Source: Mycobacteriales bacterium
Lineage (GTDB): Bacteria > Actinomycetota > Actinomycetes > Mycobacteriales > SCTD01
Length of the DNA: 64,000 bases
Assembly: GCA_030447385.1 (NCBI GenBank)
Contig: JAUJOY010000008.1
Location: 1-64,000 of the forward strand
Direction: 5' to 3'
In this document: positions 8,406-16,747 of the stretch, one piece after another
Layout of the letters: each line of letters begins with the position of its first letter
Position numbering within the stretch: the first letter of the stretch is position 1
Notes under the pieces: model-generated
Told to the model about the DNA's origin: nothing
Seen by the model: the letters and a program-made list of their open reading frames with translations, nothing else
Databases searched by the model: none
Translations under genes and position numbers: made by a program

Positions 8406-8591
8406 TCAGGTCCCTCCGAACGTGGCTGTCGGGCTGCGAACCGGACGCACGGCGACCTGTGCCAGCGAGGAGCCGAGTGCGGCCGCTGCCAGCAAGGCGA
8501 GCGGAAGGGGCAGCACAGCGCCGGTGGGGACGAACGCGACTCCCGCAGCGCAGGCGGCAAGGAGCGCCCTGGCCCTCGTGCACCCGCTCAC
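8406..8591 (-). CDS. Small hydrophobic membrane protein, first gene of the bacterioferritin operon
   Basis: An unrecognised 61-residue protein. Almost its whole length is hydrophobic (ARALLAACAAGVAFVP, then LPLPLALLAAAALGSSLAQVAV), suggesting two short membrane segments with an inward loop. The GTG start is supported by GGAGG 4 bases upstream, while the overlapping ATG is followed at once by a stop. It ends two bases before the bfd ATG and begins just downstream of an iron-box-like sequence, so it should be co-regulated with iron release and storage. A role in iron transport or anchoring is inference only. Confidence 0.6.
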   Translation of the reverse strand: MSGCTRARALLAACAAGVAFVPTGAVLPLPLALLAAAALGSSLAQVAVRPVRSPTATFGGT

Positions 8592-8605
8592 ATCGCCTCC
8601 GGTAG

Positions 8606-8624
8606 TTAGGGCAACCTCACCTCA
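8606..8624 (-). promoter_or_regulatory. Iron-box-like (IdeR/DmdR/DtxR-type) site
   Basis: The 19-base stretch matches the actinobacterial iron-box consensus TTAGGTTAGGCTAACCTAA at 13 of 19 positions, with both conserved cores TTAGG and ACCT. It lies 15 bases upstream of the first gene of the small-membrane-protein/bfd/bfr operon, where a promoter would be. IdeR is known to control bfr genes in mycobacteria. The call is by eye and unscored. Confidence 0.5.
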
Positions 8625-8830
8625 CCCCGGCCGCGGCGTCAAGGGACGTTCCACTCGTCTCGGTGAGCCAGCGGACCCGCGAGCCGCCGTTCGTCCGGCC
8701 GACGGGCCACCGCTGGCAGGACGGGCCACTGCGGGCGGCGTGAGTGCTTCCCATGGTCTGCCGAGCAGAGGAGTCGAGGACCCACCCCCGGCCCCTATCC
8801 ACCAGGCTCAGCCGATGGGACGCTCCCGAC

Positions 8831-9022
8831 ATGAAGCACGAGTGGGTGGTCAGGACCGAGCAGACCGACGACGGCGGCGTCGGGAGTCGAGCCGCCTGCA
8901 CGTCCTGCTCATGGGTGGGGCCGCTGCGGCGACTGCCGGTGATCGGAGAGCTGCGGCAGACGCAAGAGGTGGCCCAGGAGGACGGACGTGCGCACGCGGC
9001 CGACGTCGAGCCGGGCGGATGA
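8831..9022 (+). CDS. Small hypothetical protein with a CxxC motif
   Basis: A 63-residue open frame starting MKHEWVVRTEQTDDGG and containing ACTSCSWVGP, a single CxxC followed by Trp, then a charged tail. Proteins of this kind (an N-terminal HEWVV strand, a Cys pair and an acidic tail) occur as uncharacterised actinobacterial small proteins, but no family name can be assigned. The ATG at 8831 is preceded by no clear ribosome site; the same frame opens further upstream at 8744. A perfect 9-bp hairpin follows at 9060-9091. Coding status is probable, not certain. Confidence 0.45.
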   Translation: MKHEWVVRTEQTDDGGVGSRAACTSCSWVGPLRRLPVIGELRQTQEVAQEDGRAHAADVEPGG

Positions 9023-9050
9023 CGATGCAGGACCGCAAGTCAGGCTCTTG

Positions 9051-9075
9051 TGGAGCCTGGTGTCGGGGTTGCACC
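9051..9075 (-). repeat. Degenerate copy of the tRNA-Thr 3' end (possible attachment-site remnant)
   Basis: 21 of 25 bases match the CCA end, acceptor and T-arm strand of the tRNA-Thr gene at 15784-15808, in the same orientation. No other tRNA part is present. Such copies usually mark the far end of an element integrated in a tRNA 3' end. Confidence 0.45.
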
Positions 9076-9091
9076 AGTGGCTCCCCGACAC
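9060..9091. terminator. Hairpin with 9-bp perfect stem
   Basis: GTGTCGGGG at 9060-9068 pairs perfectly with CCCCGACAC at 9083-9091 across a 14-base loop. It follows the small CxxC gene and could terminate it; it also overlaps the tRNA-like fragment. Confidence 0.4.
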
Positions 9092-9228
9092 GGCTCAGGA
9101 TGCCGGATCACAGCGTGTCTCGGTGAGGCCGGCGACAACCGCACTGGTCCAGGACAGCAGGCCAGCCCGTTCGTCGCCCGGCACTCGGCCGGCGCTGGCT
9201 GGGGCCAGAAATGCGGCACGAGGAGGGG

Positions 9229-9580
9229 TCAACCGCTTCGGCCGTAGTCGTCCTCGCCCGGATGATGTCGTCCTCACCGAAATAGGCTCCGTGCTGCACC
9301 TCCACGAACACGAGGTCGGCCGCCTCGTGGGTGTTCGTGATGCGGTGAGCCCCCCGACTGGCACATCCACCGCTGCCCCAGGCTCCACGTCGATGGAGGC
9401 GCCGTCGAGCGTCACCACGCCGGTTCCCTTGACGACGAACCAGTGCTCGGCTCTGCGAGCGTGCCGTTGGTAGCTCAGCCGCTTCCCCGGCCGGACCGTG
9501 ATCGCCTTCGTCTTGACGTCCGGCCCGTCGGACAGGACCTCATAGTGGCCCCAAGGCCGCAGACGCTCGTCGTCGCTCAC
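9229..9580 (-). pseudogene. Cupin phosphomannose isomerase-like gene (mannose-6-phosphate isomerase type II domain), two frameshifts
   Basis: The first frame from GTG 9580 (GAGGA upstream) reads RPWGHYEVLSDGPDVKTKAI, then LSYQRHARRAEHWFVVKGTG and VDVPVGG, the cupin of type II mannose-6-phosphate isomerases. At about 9345-9352, in a run of six Gs, one base is missing; the next frame continues with ITNTHEAADLVFVEVQHG then YFGEDDIIR. A second one-base loss near 9258 leads into EDDYGRSG and the stop at 9229. With both bases restored the protein is about 117 residues and complete. It would interconvert mannose-6-P and fructose-6-P. Either a decayed gene or sequencing error in G-rich runs. Confidence 0.75.
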
Positions 9581-9744
9581 TCGCCGAATCCTCGTGGCGG
9601 GCAGCGTGCACGGTGATGGTGGTGCACACGGATTAGCCTGGCGACCGTTGCCGTTCGACGGGCGCTGGTTCTTCGCCCGTTGCACCGTGAACGGGTAGGA
9701 CGTGCACGCCCGCGACCGCGGGCGACGGATCGGAAGGACCTGCT

Positions 9745-10695
9745 GTGGCCGGTGGACTGGTAGCCCTGCTCGACGACGTGGCGGTGCTCGCGCGAGCGGC
9801 CGCAGCGTCCGTCGACGACATCGGAGCGGCGGCGGCGCGGGCGGGAGTCAAGGCCACCGGCGTCGTCGTGGACGACACGGCCGTCACGCCGCAGTACGTG
9901 CGCGGGCTGACTGCCGAGCGCGAGGTCCCGATCATCCGGCGCATCGCGGTCGGGTCGCTGCGCAACAAGCTGCTGATCATCCTGCCGGCGATCCTGGTGC
10001 TCAGCCAGTTCCTTCCGGTGCTGCTCACACCGCTGCTGATGCTCGGCGGCGCCTACCTCTGCTACGAGGGCGCCGAGAAGGTGTGGCACCGCCTGCACGC
10101 CTCCGGCGACGCGCACGGCACGGTCGAGGAGGCGCTCCCCGACGAGGACACCGTCGTGAGCGGCGCCGTGCGCACCGACTTCATCCTGTCGGCCGAGATC
10201 ATGGTCATCTCGCTGAACGAGGTCGCGGACGAGCCGTTCGTCTCGCGCGCGGTGATCCTGGTGGTGGTCGCCCTCGCCATCACCGTCCTTGTCTACGGCG
10301 TCGTCGCCCTGATCGTGAAGATGGACGACGTCGGCCTGCGCCTGTCCGCACTCCCCCGGGCGTCGGTCGCCCGACTCGGGCGCGGCCTGGTCAAGGGGAT
10401 GCCGAAGCTCCTGACCGCACTCACCGTCGTCGGGACCGCCGCTATGCTCTGGGTCGGCGGCCACATCCTCTTGGTGGGGATGCATGAGCTGGGCTTCGAC
10501 CCGGTGTACGACGCCGTCAGCGCGCTGGCAAAGGCGGCCGGGAAGGCGACCGGAGCGCTCGGCGGGGTCGTGACGTGGCTCGTCGACACCGCCGCCAGCG
10601 CGCTGCTCGGGCTCACCGTCGGCGCCGCAGTGCTCGCCCTCATGAGCCTGACGCTGCACCGCCGCAAGGGGAGCGAGGCTGCGGCGCACCAGTGA
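9745..10695 (+). CDS. DUF808 family membrane protein
   Basis: A 316-residue integral membrane protein of the DUF808 (YedI) family. It opens with AGGLVALLDDVAVLARAAAASVDDIG, continues through KATGVVVDDTAVTPQYV and RIAVGSLRNKLLIILPAILVLSQF, and has GGAYLCYEGAEKVWHRL, all characteristic of the family. About six hydrophobic segments follow. The GTG start has GGAAGG 8 bases upstream. The family has no established biochemical function. It stands alone, convergent with the SOD-like gene, inside the decayed 9-15.8 kb stretch, but is itself intact. Confidence 0.92.
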   Translation: MAGGLVALLDDVAVLARAAAASVDDIGAAAARAGVKATGVVVDDTAVTPQYVRGLTAEREVPIIRRIAVGSLRNKLLIILPAILVLSQFLPVLLTPLLMLGGAYLCYEGAEKVWHRLHASGDAHGTVEEALPDEDTVVSGAVRTDFILSAEIMVISLNEVADEPFVSRAVILVVVALAITVLVYGVVALIVKMDDVGLRLSALPRASVARLGRGLVKGMPKLLTALTVVGTAAMLWVGGHILLVGMHELGFDPVYDAVSALAKAAGKATGALGGVVTWLVDTAASALLGLTVGAAVLALMSLTLHRRKGSEAAAHQ

Positions 10696-10878
10696 GGACA
10701 CAGCCGCGAGCACCACGCCGGACACGGCGCGGCACCCGGGTCGGGTCGGCGCCAAGCGCGGCCCGCCTCCGGTGCTGAAGCAACTCGTGCCCGACCATGA
10801 TTCAGGCGGCGGCATGTTGGAACAGCTAGACCGGTCGCCGACCGCACTGCCCAACAAGGCCTGGCTGCGGAGTGAGCA

Positions 10879-11433
10879 CTAGAACGGGACGGTCAGGCAC
10901 CCCAGCCGGGCCCCCGCGACGCCGGAGTCCTGCGGGCCGGTGTGGGTGTGCTCGACGTGGAGAATGACCGACTTGGCCCGGCGGGTGGGCTCGAACTGCC
11001 AAGGAACCCGCGTGGTCGCGACGCCGTGACCGGCGGCGTTGGTCGTCAGGTCGAGCCAGATCTCGTTGGTCGGGTTGGCATACCGCGGGTCGGTCGACGG
11101 GCTCGTCGGGTCGACCGAGTTCTGGAAGTGCGGTCCGGCCGCCGCGCCGGTGGCGCCGCACGCGTTGGTGTGGGCGTGCGCGCCGTACTCGGTGTTGGGC
11201 GCGAGCCCCCACACCTGCAGCTGCACGTGCGTGCGGCCGGCGCCGTCGTAGACGGCCTTCACGCGGGCCCGGGCGCCGTCGGGCAGCGCCTCCCCGTAGC
11301 GGATCAGGGCGCCCTCGGCGCGGGCGTGGCCGGCCGGCCCCGCGGTGGCGGGTGCTGCGGTGGCGGTCAGGGCCGCGGAGGCGCTGATCGCGAGGCAGGC
11401 GGCGGTGGCGAGCGAACGAGCGGTGCGGTGCAT
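10879..11433 (-). CDS. Secreted superoxide dismutase (Cu/Zn)-like protein
   Basis: A 184-residue exported protein. Residues 1 to about 32 form a signal peptide (HRTARSLATAACLAISASAA ending near ATAAPATAG). The mature part has the Cu/Zn-SOD-like pattern: strand VQLQVWGLAPNTEYGAHAHT with paired His ligands, NACGATGAAAGPHFQN, and HVEHTHTG near the end, plus a C-terminal Cys (GCLTVPF) that may pair with the NAC Cys. Some canonical Zn ligands are hard to place, so catalytic activity is likely but not certain; the fold could also serve as a copper-binding protein. ATG 11433 has a GGGGGA ribosome site; an upstream extension is less likely. Confidence 0.8.
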   Translation of the reverse strand: MHRTARSLATAACLAISASAALTATAAPATAGPAGHARAEGALIRYGEALPDGARARVKAVYDGAGRTHVQLQVWGLAPNTEYGAHAHTNACGATGAAAGPHFQNSVDPTSPSTDPRYANPTNEIWLDLTTNAAGHGVATTRVPWQFEPTRRAKSVILHVEHTHTGPQDSGVAGARLGCLTVPF

Positions 11434-11536
11434 CGGTGGTCCCCCAGAGTCATCGGTGCTGCTTTCCACCCTCCTGTCGCACACGGCCCCGGGAACGGTT
11501 CACGAGCCACCAGCTGAACCGCCGCCATGGCGCCCC

Positions 11537-11952
11537 TCAGGAGCAGCGGAGCGACGCGGATACGGCTACGGCAGCTTCCTGCCGATCCTGCCGTGCGCGG
11601 ACGACGCTCCATGACCCCAGCCCGGCGGCGGCGAGCAGCGTGAGCAGGTGCCAGGCCAGCGTGGCGCCCCTGGCGCGTTCCAGCAGCAGGAGGAGTGTCA
11701 CGAGGGGGAGCAGGCTGACCCAGGCGGCAGACAGCCGCGGTAGGCGAACCGCGTCAACGCAGCGACGAGCATGATCACCGCGCCGGTGTAGCCGAACGGG
11801 GCCGTGTCGCTGATCGCCTGGATCGCCTCATCCGTCGGCTCGAACACCACCCGTGCGGTCGCGGCCGGCAGGGCGAGCAGCCATCCGGCACCCCACGCCG
11901 CGCGAACGAGCACAGGCAGCAGCCGGGCAACGTTGCGGCGGGGGGTCGTCAT
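11537..11952 (-). pseudogene. Four-helix membrane protein gene with one frameshift
   Basis: ATG 11952 (GGAGGG 4-9 bases upstream) opens a frame reading TTPRRNVARLLPVLVRAAWG, then a segment ending SDTAPFGYTGAVIMLVAALTR. Near 11745 the frame breaks; shifting by one base gives LPRLSAAWVSLLPLVTLLLL and AWHLLTLLAAAGLGSWSVV, ending at TGA 11537. Together these form a coherent protein of about 138 residues with four hydrophobic segments. The family is not recognised. The break is a single-base indel, so either decay or a sequencing error. It is convergent with nothing and lies between two other disrupted or odd genes. Confidence 0.6.
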
Positions 11953-12224
11953 GCGGCCCTCCGCTTGTCCTCGCTTGCGCTTCACGTCCTCCGGCAACGG
12001 CTAGTGCCGGGGCCCATAGCCGGGACGGGAAGAGGAGCGGGACTTACGCGCTGGTGATCCGCTGCTGCAACACCTGCGCAAGCCGCCGCCCGAGTTGCCG
12101 ACCAACATGCAGCGAGGGTAACTGCGCGATCCGGGTGATCCACCACGAAAAGGTTCCAGCTCTGCATGACGCGCTCGGAAGCGGGCTTGCACTGGCCCCT
12201 GCGGACAGCCGGCGGCGCGCAGTG

Positions 12225-14433
12225 TCAAGGCGACCGTGGCCAGGCGGGCGGCGGGCGGGTACTCCACAAGCTGCCCACCGCCCCGATCCCGAACATCGCT
12301 GTGAGGAAGCCGGGCCAGCTCGCCCAATCGCCGTCGGCGCGCGTCCCGGCTACGACGGCGAGCGCGACCTGCGCTGCTGCGGAACCGGCGTTCGCCAGCC
12401 GGTACGCGGGCGGGCGTTCGCGCTCCCACCGACTCAGCCGGTGCGAGAGCTTTGTGCCGTCCGTCGGGTCGTACTCGCCCCGCGCGGCCGCGGTGATGCT
12501 CACGCGTACTCCACGCGCCCGCTCGTGCGTCAAGCCGTCGACACTGGCCGGATCGGCTCCCGCCAGCAGCGGCCCGGTCTGCTCCGGCACGCCAAGCACC
12601 TGCTCGAGCGCGGCCAGGACCTCGGCGGAAGTTCCGTCGTGCGCCAGCAGCCCGGCGATCCGCTCGGGGTCGGCCCCCAGGACGCTCGACAGCACCGCCG
12701 GGTCGTGCTTCTCGCCGGTCCACACGTGCAGGTCGCGCTCCCTGCCGCGATGGAAGACGACCAGGCGCAGCTCGCCGTAGGTCTGCTCCAGCAGCAGGAC
12801 GGCGCCGCGCCGGCCGACCATGCTGGAGATGCCGGCGGCGTTCGAGTACGCCTGCTCCTCCTGCTCAACGCGGGCTACCAGTGTCCACGCGGAGGTTTGT
12901 GCGACCCACGCGTCCTGCTTGGACGGCCACAGCGCCTCGAACGCCACGCTCGGCGAGGCGTGCACGAGAAGAACTCGACGGCCGGTTGCGGCGGTGCTGT
13001 CGGCGCACGCCTGCAGCGACGCGGGGACCGCGACGCGGATCACGTCCAAGGGCGCGCTCACCGTTGCGCCAGTCGCCCGGAGCGAGCGGCAGCGAGATGC
13101 CGTCGACCCCGACGAGTGTCCACTCCCCCGAGGCGACCTCGAGCAGCGCGACGACATCGGCGTAGCGCACCGTCCAACGCTTATCATCGCTCAGCACGAC
13201 TGTGACCCCTTCGTCCCCGACCACCAGACGCGCACCGCGCGGCGCGTCCGACCCGATCCGCCGTCGCGGAAACGACCTGCCCTGCACGGCGTCCTCAGAC
13301 GAGGACGGGACCGGTGTCAGCGCTGCGAGCCGAAGCTCGGTGCCCGCGGGCACACCGAGCAGCGGCCCGTCCAGCACTGCCTGCGCCGCCAACCGCACCT
13401 GCTCCGCGGTCAGCTCCGACAACTCGCGGCGCAGGTCCTCGCCCTTGCGGTGCTCGACGCCGATCACGAACGCCTCAGCGGCCGCTTCGACCTCGTCCAC
13501 GAGCGACCGGCCGTCCGAGAGGTACTCCGCCAGGCCTTCGCGGTCATGCGCCAGCTCCTCCTCGGTCGCGCCGGACTGGGCAAGCCGGGTCACGCCCTGC
13601 CACAGCGCGCGGGCGGCCACCGCCTCCTTGCCATCGCGACAGTCGGCGGTCAGCGCGACGAAACGGCGGGTCCGGTCGACGACCAACTGCTCGCAGGTCA
13701 CGCTGTACGACAGTCCGCGCCGGTGGCGCAGGTCGTCCTCGACGCGGTCGCGCAGGATGCGCGTCATCGCGCCCAGCCCAGGCAGCCGCGGCACCTCTGC
13801 GCCGAGCCCGACCGCACCGTCGACGGGGTGCTCGACAAGAGCCGGTGTGGTCAGCGGGCGCACCGGCTGCAGAGAGCGCACCGGTGCCCGCCCTTCGACC
13901 AGCGGCAGCGACAACCCTTCCGGCGGCGGAGCGGTCAGCCACAGCGCGGCGTTCCCGCGAACGAAGTACGTCCGCGCCCAGCCCTGGACCTCCTCCGTGG
14001 CCAGGGCGAGCATGGCCGGCTCGCCGAAGCCGGCAAGACCGACGCCGCAGGCGCCGTAACGCTCGGCCAGCAACGCTCCCACCGCCGGCGGCGCGACCCC
14101 ACCGCCCTCAGTGCGCAGCACATCGGCCTCCACTGCGAGCCGGGCCAGCGGGAGCTGCGAGAACGCCTGGCAGATCCGGCGCAGGAACTCCGTGACCCGC
14201 ACTGGCTCGCCGGAGACCGTGAACTGCGTGGTAGTCAGATCGACCGTGGCGTTGCACTCCAGCGTCGTCCGCCCCAGCGTGCCCATCGCGAGGTGCTCGA
14301 CGAGGTGCGTGATGCCACCGCGCAGGAACGACTCGTCCCGACGGCCCACCCCGAAGACCAGGCCGGCGGACAAAGGAGCTGGGGCGGCAGTCCAGAACAC
14401 CGGCACGCCGTTGACGAGGTCGCGCTGCACCAC
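12225..14433 (-). pseudogene. M16 (insulinase/pitrilysin-type) peptidase-like gene with membrane C-terminus, one frameshift
   Basis: The first part (14433 to about 13047) has the inverted zinc motif HxxEH in GGITHLVEHLAMGTLG near residues 40-55, followed by an M16 second-domain region (RHRRGLSYSVTCEQL, resembling the RGLAYSV segment). The frame breaks at 13047-13049, where CTTGGAC should probably read CTGGAC. After correction GDWRNGERAL runs smoothly into DVIRVAVP and on for another 270 residues, including VLLLEQTYGELRLVVFHRGR and two C-terminal hydrophobic segments. The corrected protein is about 735 residues. It may instead be two coupled genes with a GTG start at 13061. M16 members process peptides or signals; the target is unknown. 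Confidence 0.65.
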
Positions 14434-14541
14434 CTCAACCTACGGTTGCACGAGGCGGTACCCGTCGGGGATGGCCGGGCCGGGGATCGGCCGGCACGCG
14501 TGCAACGGCATCACGTGGCAGTCCTGCCTGGACGGGCGGCG

Positions 14542-14817
14542 CTACGGAGTACCGCGGCGCTCTCGGTGCTTGCAGCCAGGCCAGCAGCAGGGTCGCCGCG
14601 TGCCTTCCGAGAGTTCCTCCAGTGTCCGCCGGATGCGGCGCTCCCGGGTCGACTGCTGCTTCGCGTCTTCGACCCAGCAGATGAACTCGTTGCGGGCGAG
14701 GGGCGTGATGTCAGTCCAAGCGGCCAGCACGTCGGGGGCGGCGCTCAGGGCATCTCGCAGATCGGCGGGAAGCCGGTGGACCTGCACCACCCCCTCTGGC
14801 ACTCGGGCGATGCTCAT
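14542..14817 (-). CDS. YdeI/OmpD-associated (OmdA) family protein
   Basis: A protein of about 91 residues matching the C-terminal domain of the YdeI/OmpD-associated family: LPADLRDALSAAPDVLAAWT, DITPLARNEFICWVEDAKQ, then TRERRIRRTLEELSEGTRRP and CCWPGCKHR. Members are linked to cell-envelope or bacteriocin/peptide resistance in other bacteria, but the molecular role is unclear. ATG 14817 is used; a TTG at 14844 adds nine residues. No ribosome site is obvious. It lies between the M16-like gene and the frameshifted GNAT gene on the same strand. Confidence 0.8.
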   Translation of the reverse strand: MSIARVPEGVVQVHRLPADLRDALSAAPDVLAAWTDITPLARNEFICWVEDAKQQSTRERRIRRTLEELSEGTRRPCCWPGCKHRERRGTP

Positions 14818-14904
14818 GCAGGGCAAGCTACCGAGCAGGTCCAACGCCGGCCAGCCAGACCACCAGTAACGCGGGCCCGCGGTGTTCCGACGACGGCTCT
14901 TCTT

Positions 14905-15434
14905 TCATCGAGCCGAAGGGCACCTACCGGTCTGGACGTCGGGACTGACGTAGACCCAGAGGTCCAGCGGTGCACCGGCGCCAACGTGCAGTTCGAGCGC
15001 GCCTATTCGCTGCCAACCTCCGACTCGTACAAGGCCACCGGTGCCCGAAGGGTCGTTGCGACGTCCAGTACCGCCCGTTGCCCGCGTTGACCGGCCTGCG
15101 CCGTGGCGTAGCGCAACAGGGTTCTTCCGACACCACGTCGGCGCAGCCGGGGGGAGGTGAACAGTCTCGACACCACCGTGAGTCGGTCAGCGGGCAGGCC
15201 CGTCGAGCGTTGAGCCCTGACGAGCGTCGGGTCCACCGCTGCACGGTGCAGCGCGACGTGCCCGACGATGCAGCCTTCGTGCTCCGCTACCCACGCCGCT
15301 ACCTCGTAGTCGGGCGTGAGGAATGCCGGAACATCGTCGGGCAGGTGGAGCGGGTAGCCGTCGACTTGGTGCACCTCCAGCAGAAGCTCGGTGCACCGCG
15401 CCTGATCCCCTGTGGCCTTCTCGCGGACGAGCAC
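14905..15434 (-). pseudogene. GNAT N-acetyltransferase with a 3' frameshift
   Basis: A GCN5-type acetyltransferase. The visible N-terminal 143 residues include EVAAWVAEHEGCIVGHVALH, the acetyl-CoA loop motif SPRLRRRGVGRTLLRYA and VLDVATTLRAPVALYES. At about 15018 one base is missing; adding it continues the protein as GWQRIGALELHVGAGAPLDL and WVYVSPDVQT to a stop at 14905, the usual GNAT ending (EGW at the end of beta-7). The corrected length is about 176 residues. In the uncorrected frame the protein stops early at 15003 and loses its last strand. The substrate is unknown. Confidence 0.8.
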
Positions 15435-15446
15435 GCGACGGACGCT

Positions 15447-15483
15447 AGTCGCGGCCCTGCGCTGTTGCGGCAGGGCCGCGACT
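15447..15483. terminator. Perfect 14-bp hairpin upstream of the GNAT gene
   Basis: AGTCGCGGCCCTGC at 15447-15460 is the exact reverse complement of 15470-15483, with a 9-base loop. It lies between the end of the gene remnant at 15531 and the GNAT start at 15434, both on the minus strand, so it most likely terminates the former. Confidence 0.65.
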
Positions 15484-15530
15484 GGATCACGAGGCTAGGC
15501 ACCTGCCGTCTGCACCGCACCTACCCGACG

Positions 15531-15724
15531 CGTAAGCCGTAGGAGCCGTCGGGGACCGTGCCGTCCACCAAGGTCCTGGCGCTGGGCTCGACGTAGCCGT
15601 GCTCGTCGAGCTCCACGAGCATCTTGCGCAGCTGCTTCTCGGCGCTTGGTCGGGTAGCCAGCGTGCCACTTCTGCCGGCGCTTCCCGCCGGGGGGTTCGT
15701 GAGACAGCCGTGAGATAGCGCTAT
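15531..15724 (-). pseudogene. 3' remnant of an unrecognised gene
   Basis: One minus-strand frame ending at TAG 15531 reads convincingly like protein: SAEKQLRKMLVELDEHGYV followed by EPSARTLVDGTVPDGSYGLRVG, with an amphipathic basic helix and an ordered tail. The same frame is closed upstream by a stop at 15725-15727 and has no ATG or GTG before the helix. This is therefore a C-terminal remnant, or a gene interrupted by another indel. No family is recognised. A strong hairpin follows it, as expected for the end of a real gene. It abuts the tRNA-Thr gene. Confidence 0.35.
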
Positions 15725-15783
15725 TCACCTGATCTTGAAAGGCGGCCGGTCGACGCCCGCACCGCGTCTGACCTGGGCTTGTG

Positions 15784-15858
15784 TGGAGCCGGATGTCGGG
15801 TTTGAACCGACGACCTACCGCTTACAAGGCGGTTGCTCTACCACTGAGCTAATCCGGC
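15784..15858 (-). tRNA. tRNA-Thr (anticodon TGT)
   Basis: The reverse complement folds as a full cloverleaf. The acceptor is GCCGGAT with ATCCGGC, the D-arm begins TTAGCTCAGTGGTAGAGC, the anticodon stem ACCGC/GCGGT holds the loop CTTGTAA with anticodon TGT, and the T-arm is GTCGG-TTCAAAC-CCGAC. The discriminator is T and CCA is encoded at 15784-15786. It lies between a decayed region and the SigH-type sigma gene. Confidence 0.97.
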
Positions 15859-15886
15859 GAGGGGCGGCTACGGAGCGGCCCCGACG

Positions 15887-16747
15887 TCAGCCAGATTCGG
15901 CGAGGTTGCGCGCCTTGATGTGCTCCTCAAGCTTCTTCTTGATGCGCTGCAGCGCGTTGTCGATCGACTTCACGTGGCGCTGCAGGCGCTCGGCGATCTC
16001 CTGGTAGCTCTTGCCCTCGACGTAGAGGCGCAGCACCTCCGTCTCGAGCTCGGAGAGCACCTCGTCGACGTGCGCCTGTAGCGCACGGATCCGCTCCGCC
16101 GAGATGACCAGATCGGCCGGGTCGCTGATCGCGTTGGTCGGCAGGATATCGGCGAGCATCTGCTCGCCGGCGTCCTCGGAGGTGACCGGCCGCGAGAAGG
16201 ACACGTAGTTGTTCAGCGGGCCGTGCTTCTGGCGGGTCGCCGTCTTGATCGCCGTGAGGATCTGCCGCGTGATGCACAACTCGGCGAAGGCGCGGAAGGA
16301 GCTCTCGCGGTCGACGTCGAAGTCACGGATCGCCTTGAACAGGCCGATCATGCCTTCTTGGACGACGTCCTCGCGATCGGCGCCGACGAGGAAGTAGGAG
16401 CGCGCCTTGCTGCGCGCGAACATCCGGTACCTCTGCAGCAGCTCCGTCAGCGCCCCGTTGTCCCCCGCGCGCACTTCGAGGACCAGGACGTCGTCGGTCT
16501 TGCCCTCCGGACCTCCGCCGCGCTGGCCGCGGCCGGTACCACGCACCTCGCTGTCCAGCCGCGCGACCAGGGACTCGGCGTGCGTGATCTCCTCGCCGAG
16601 CGAGACCTCGACGTTCGGCGGCCCGAGGACGATCTCGGCCTCGAGCGTGGTGGCGAGCTCCTCGACCTGGACCGCTGTCTCAGCCGGGGCGGCAGCGGGC
16701 ACGGCGGGATGGTCCGGCGTCACTGCAGGCTCACCGACCACACGCAC
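15887..16747 (-). CDS. sigH: RNA polymerase sigma factor, SigH (Spo0H)-type
   Basis: A 286-residue sigma factor closely resembling Bacillus SigH. Region 2 is RYRMFARSKARSYFLVGADR then EDVVQEGMIGLFKAIRDFDV, and ELCITRQILTAIKTATRQKH follows. Region 4 at the C-terminus has LSELETEVLRLYVEGKSYQEIAERL and RHVKSIDNALQRIKKKLEEH. The N-terminal 95 residues are acidic and variable. GTG 16747 is chosen because AAGGAG precedes it by 6-7 bases; the open frame also allows TTG at 16801. The gene lies downstream of rlmB on the same strand, a common actinobacterial arrangement. The regulon in non-sporulating actinobacteria is unclear, and no anti-sigma gene is adjacent. Confidence 0.92.
   Translation of the reverse strand: MRVVGEPAVTPDHPAVPAAAPAETAVQVEELATTLEAEIVLGPPNVEVSLGEEITHAESLVARLDSEVRGTGRGQRGGGPEGKTDDVLVLEVRAGDNGALTELLQRYRMFARSKARSYFLVGADREDVVQEGMIGLFKAIRDFDVDRESSFRAFAELCITRQILTAIKTATRQKHGPLNNYVSFSRPVTSEDAGEQMLADILPTNAISDPADLVISAERIRALQAHVDEVLSELETEVLRLYVEGKSYQEIAERLQRHVKSIDNALQRIKKKLEEHIKARNLAESG

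Noticed and set aside
9051-9125. A complete second tRNA gene
   Set aside because: Only the 3' quarter resembles tRNA-Thr; the anticodon and D-arm regions do not match.
8305-9126. 273-codon plus-strand frame over the bacterioferritin operon
   Set aside because: No folded-protein signal, overlaps three better minus-strand genes and the iron box.
12820-15090. 756-codon plus-strand frame over the M16/GNAT genes
   Set aside because: Arg/Gln/Pro-rich with no signature; the opposite strand contains recognisable genes, albeit frameshifted.
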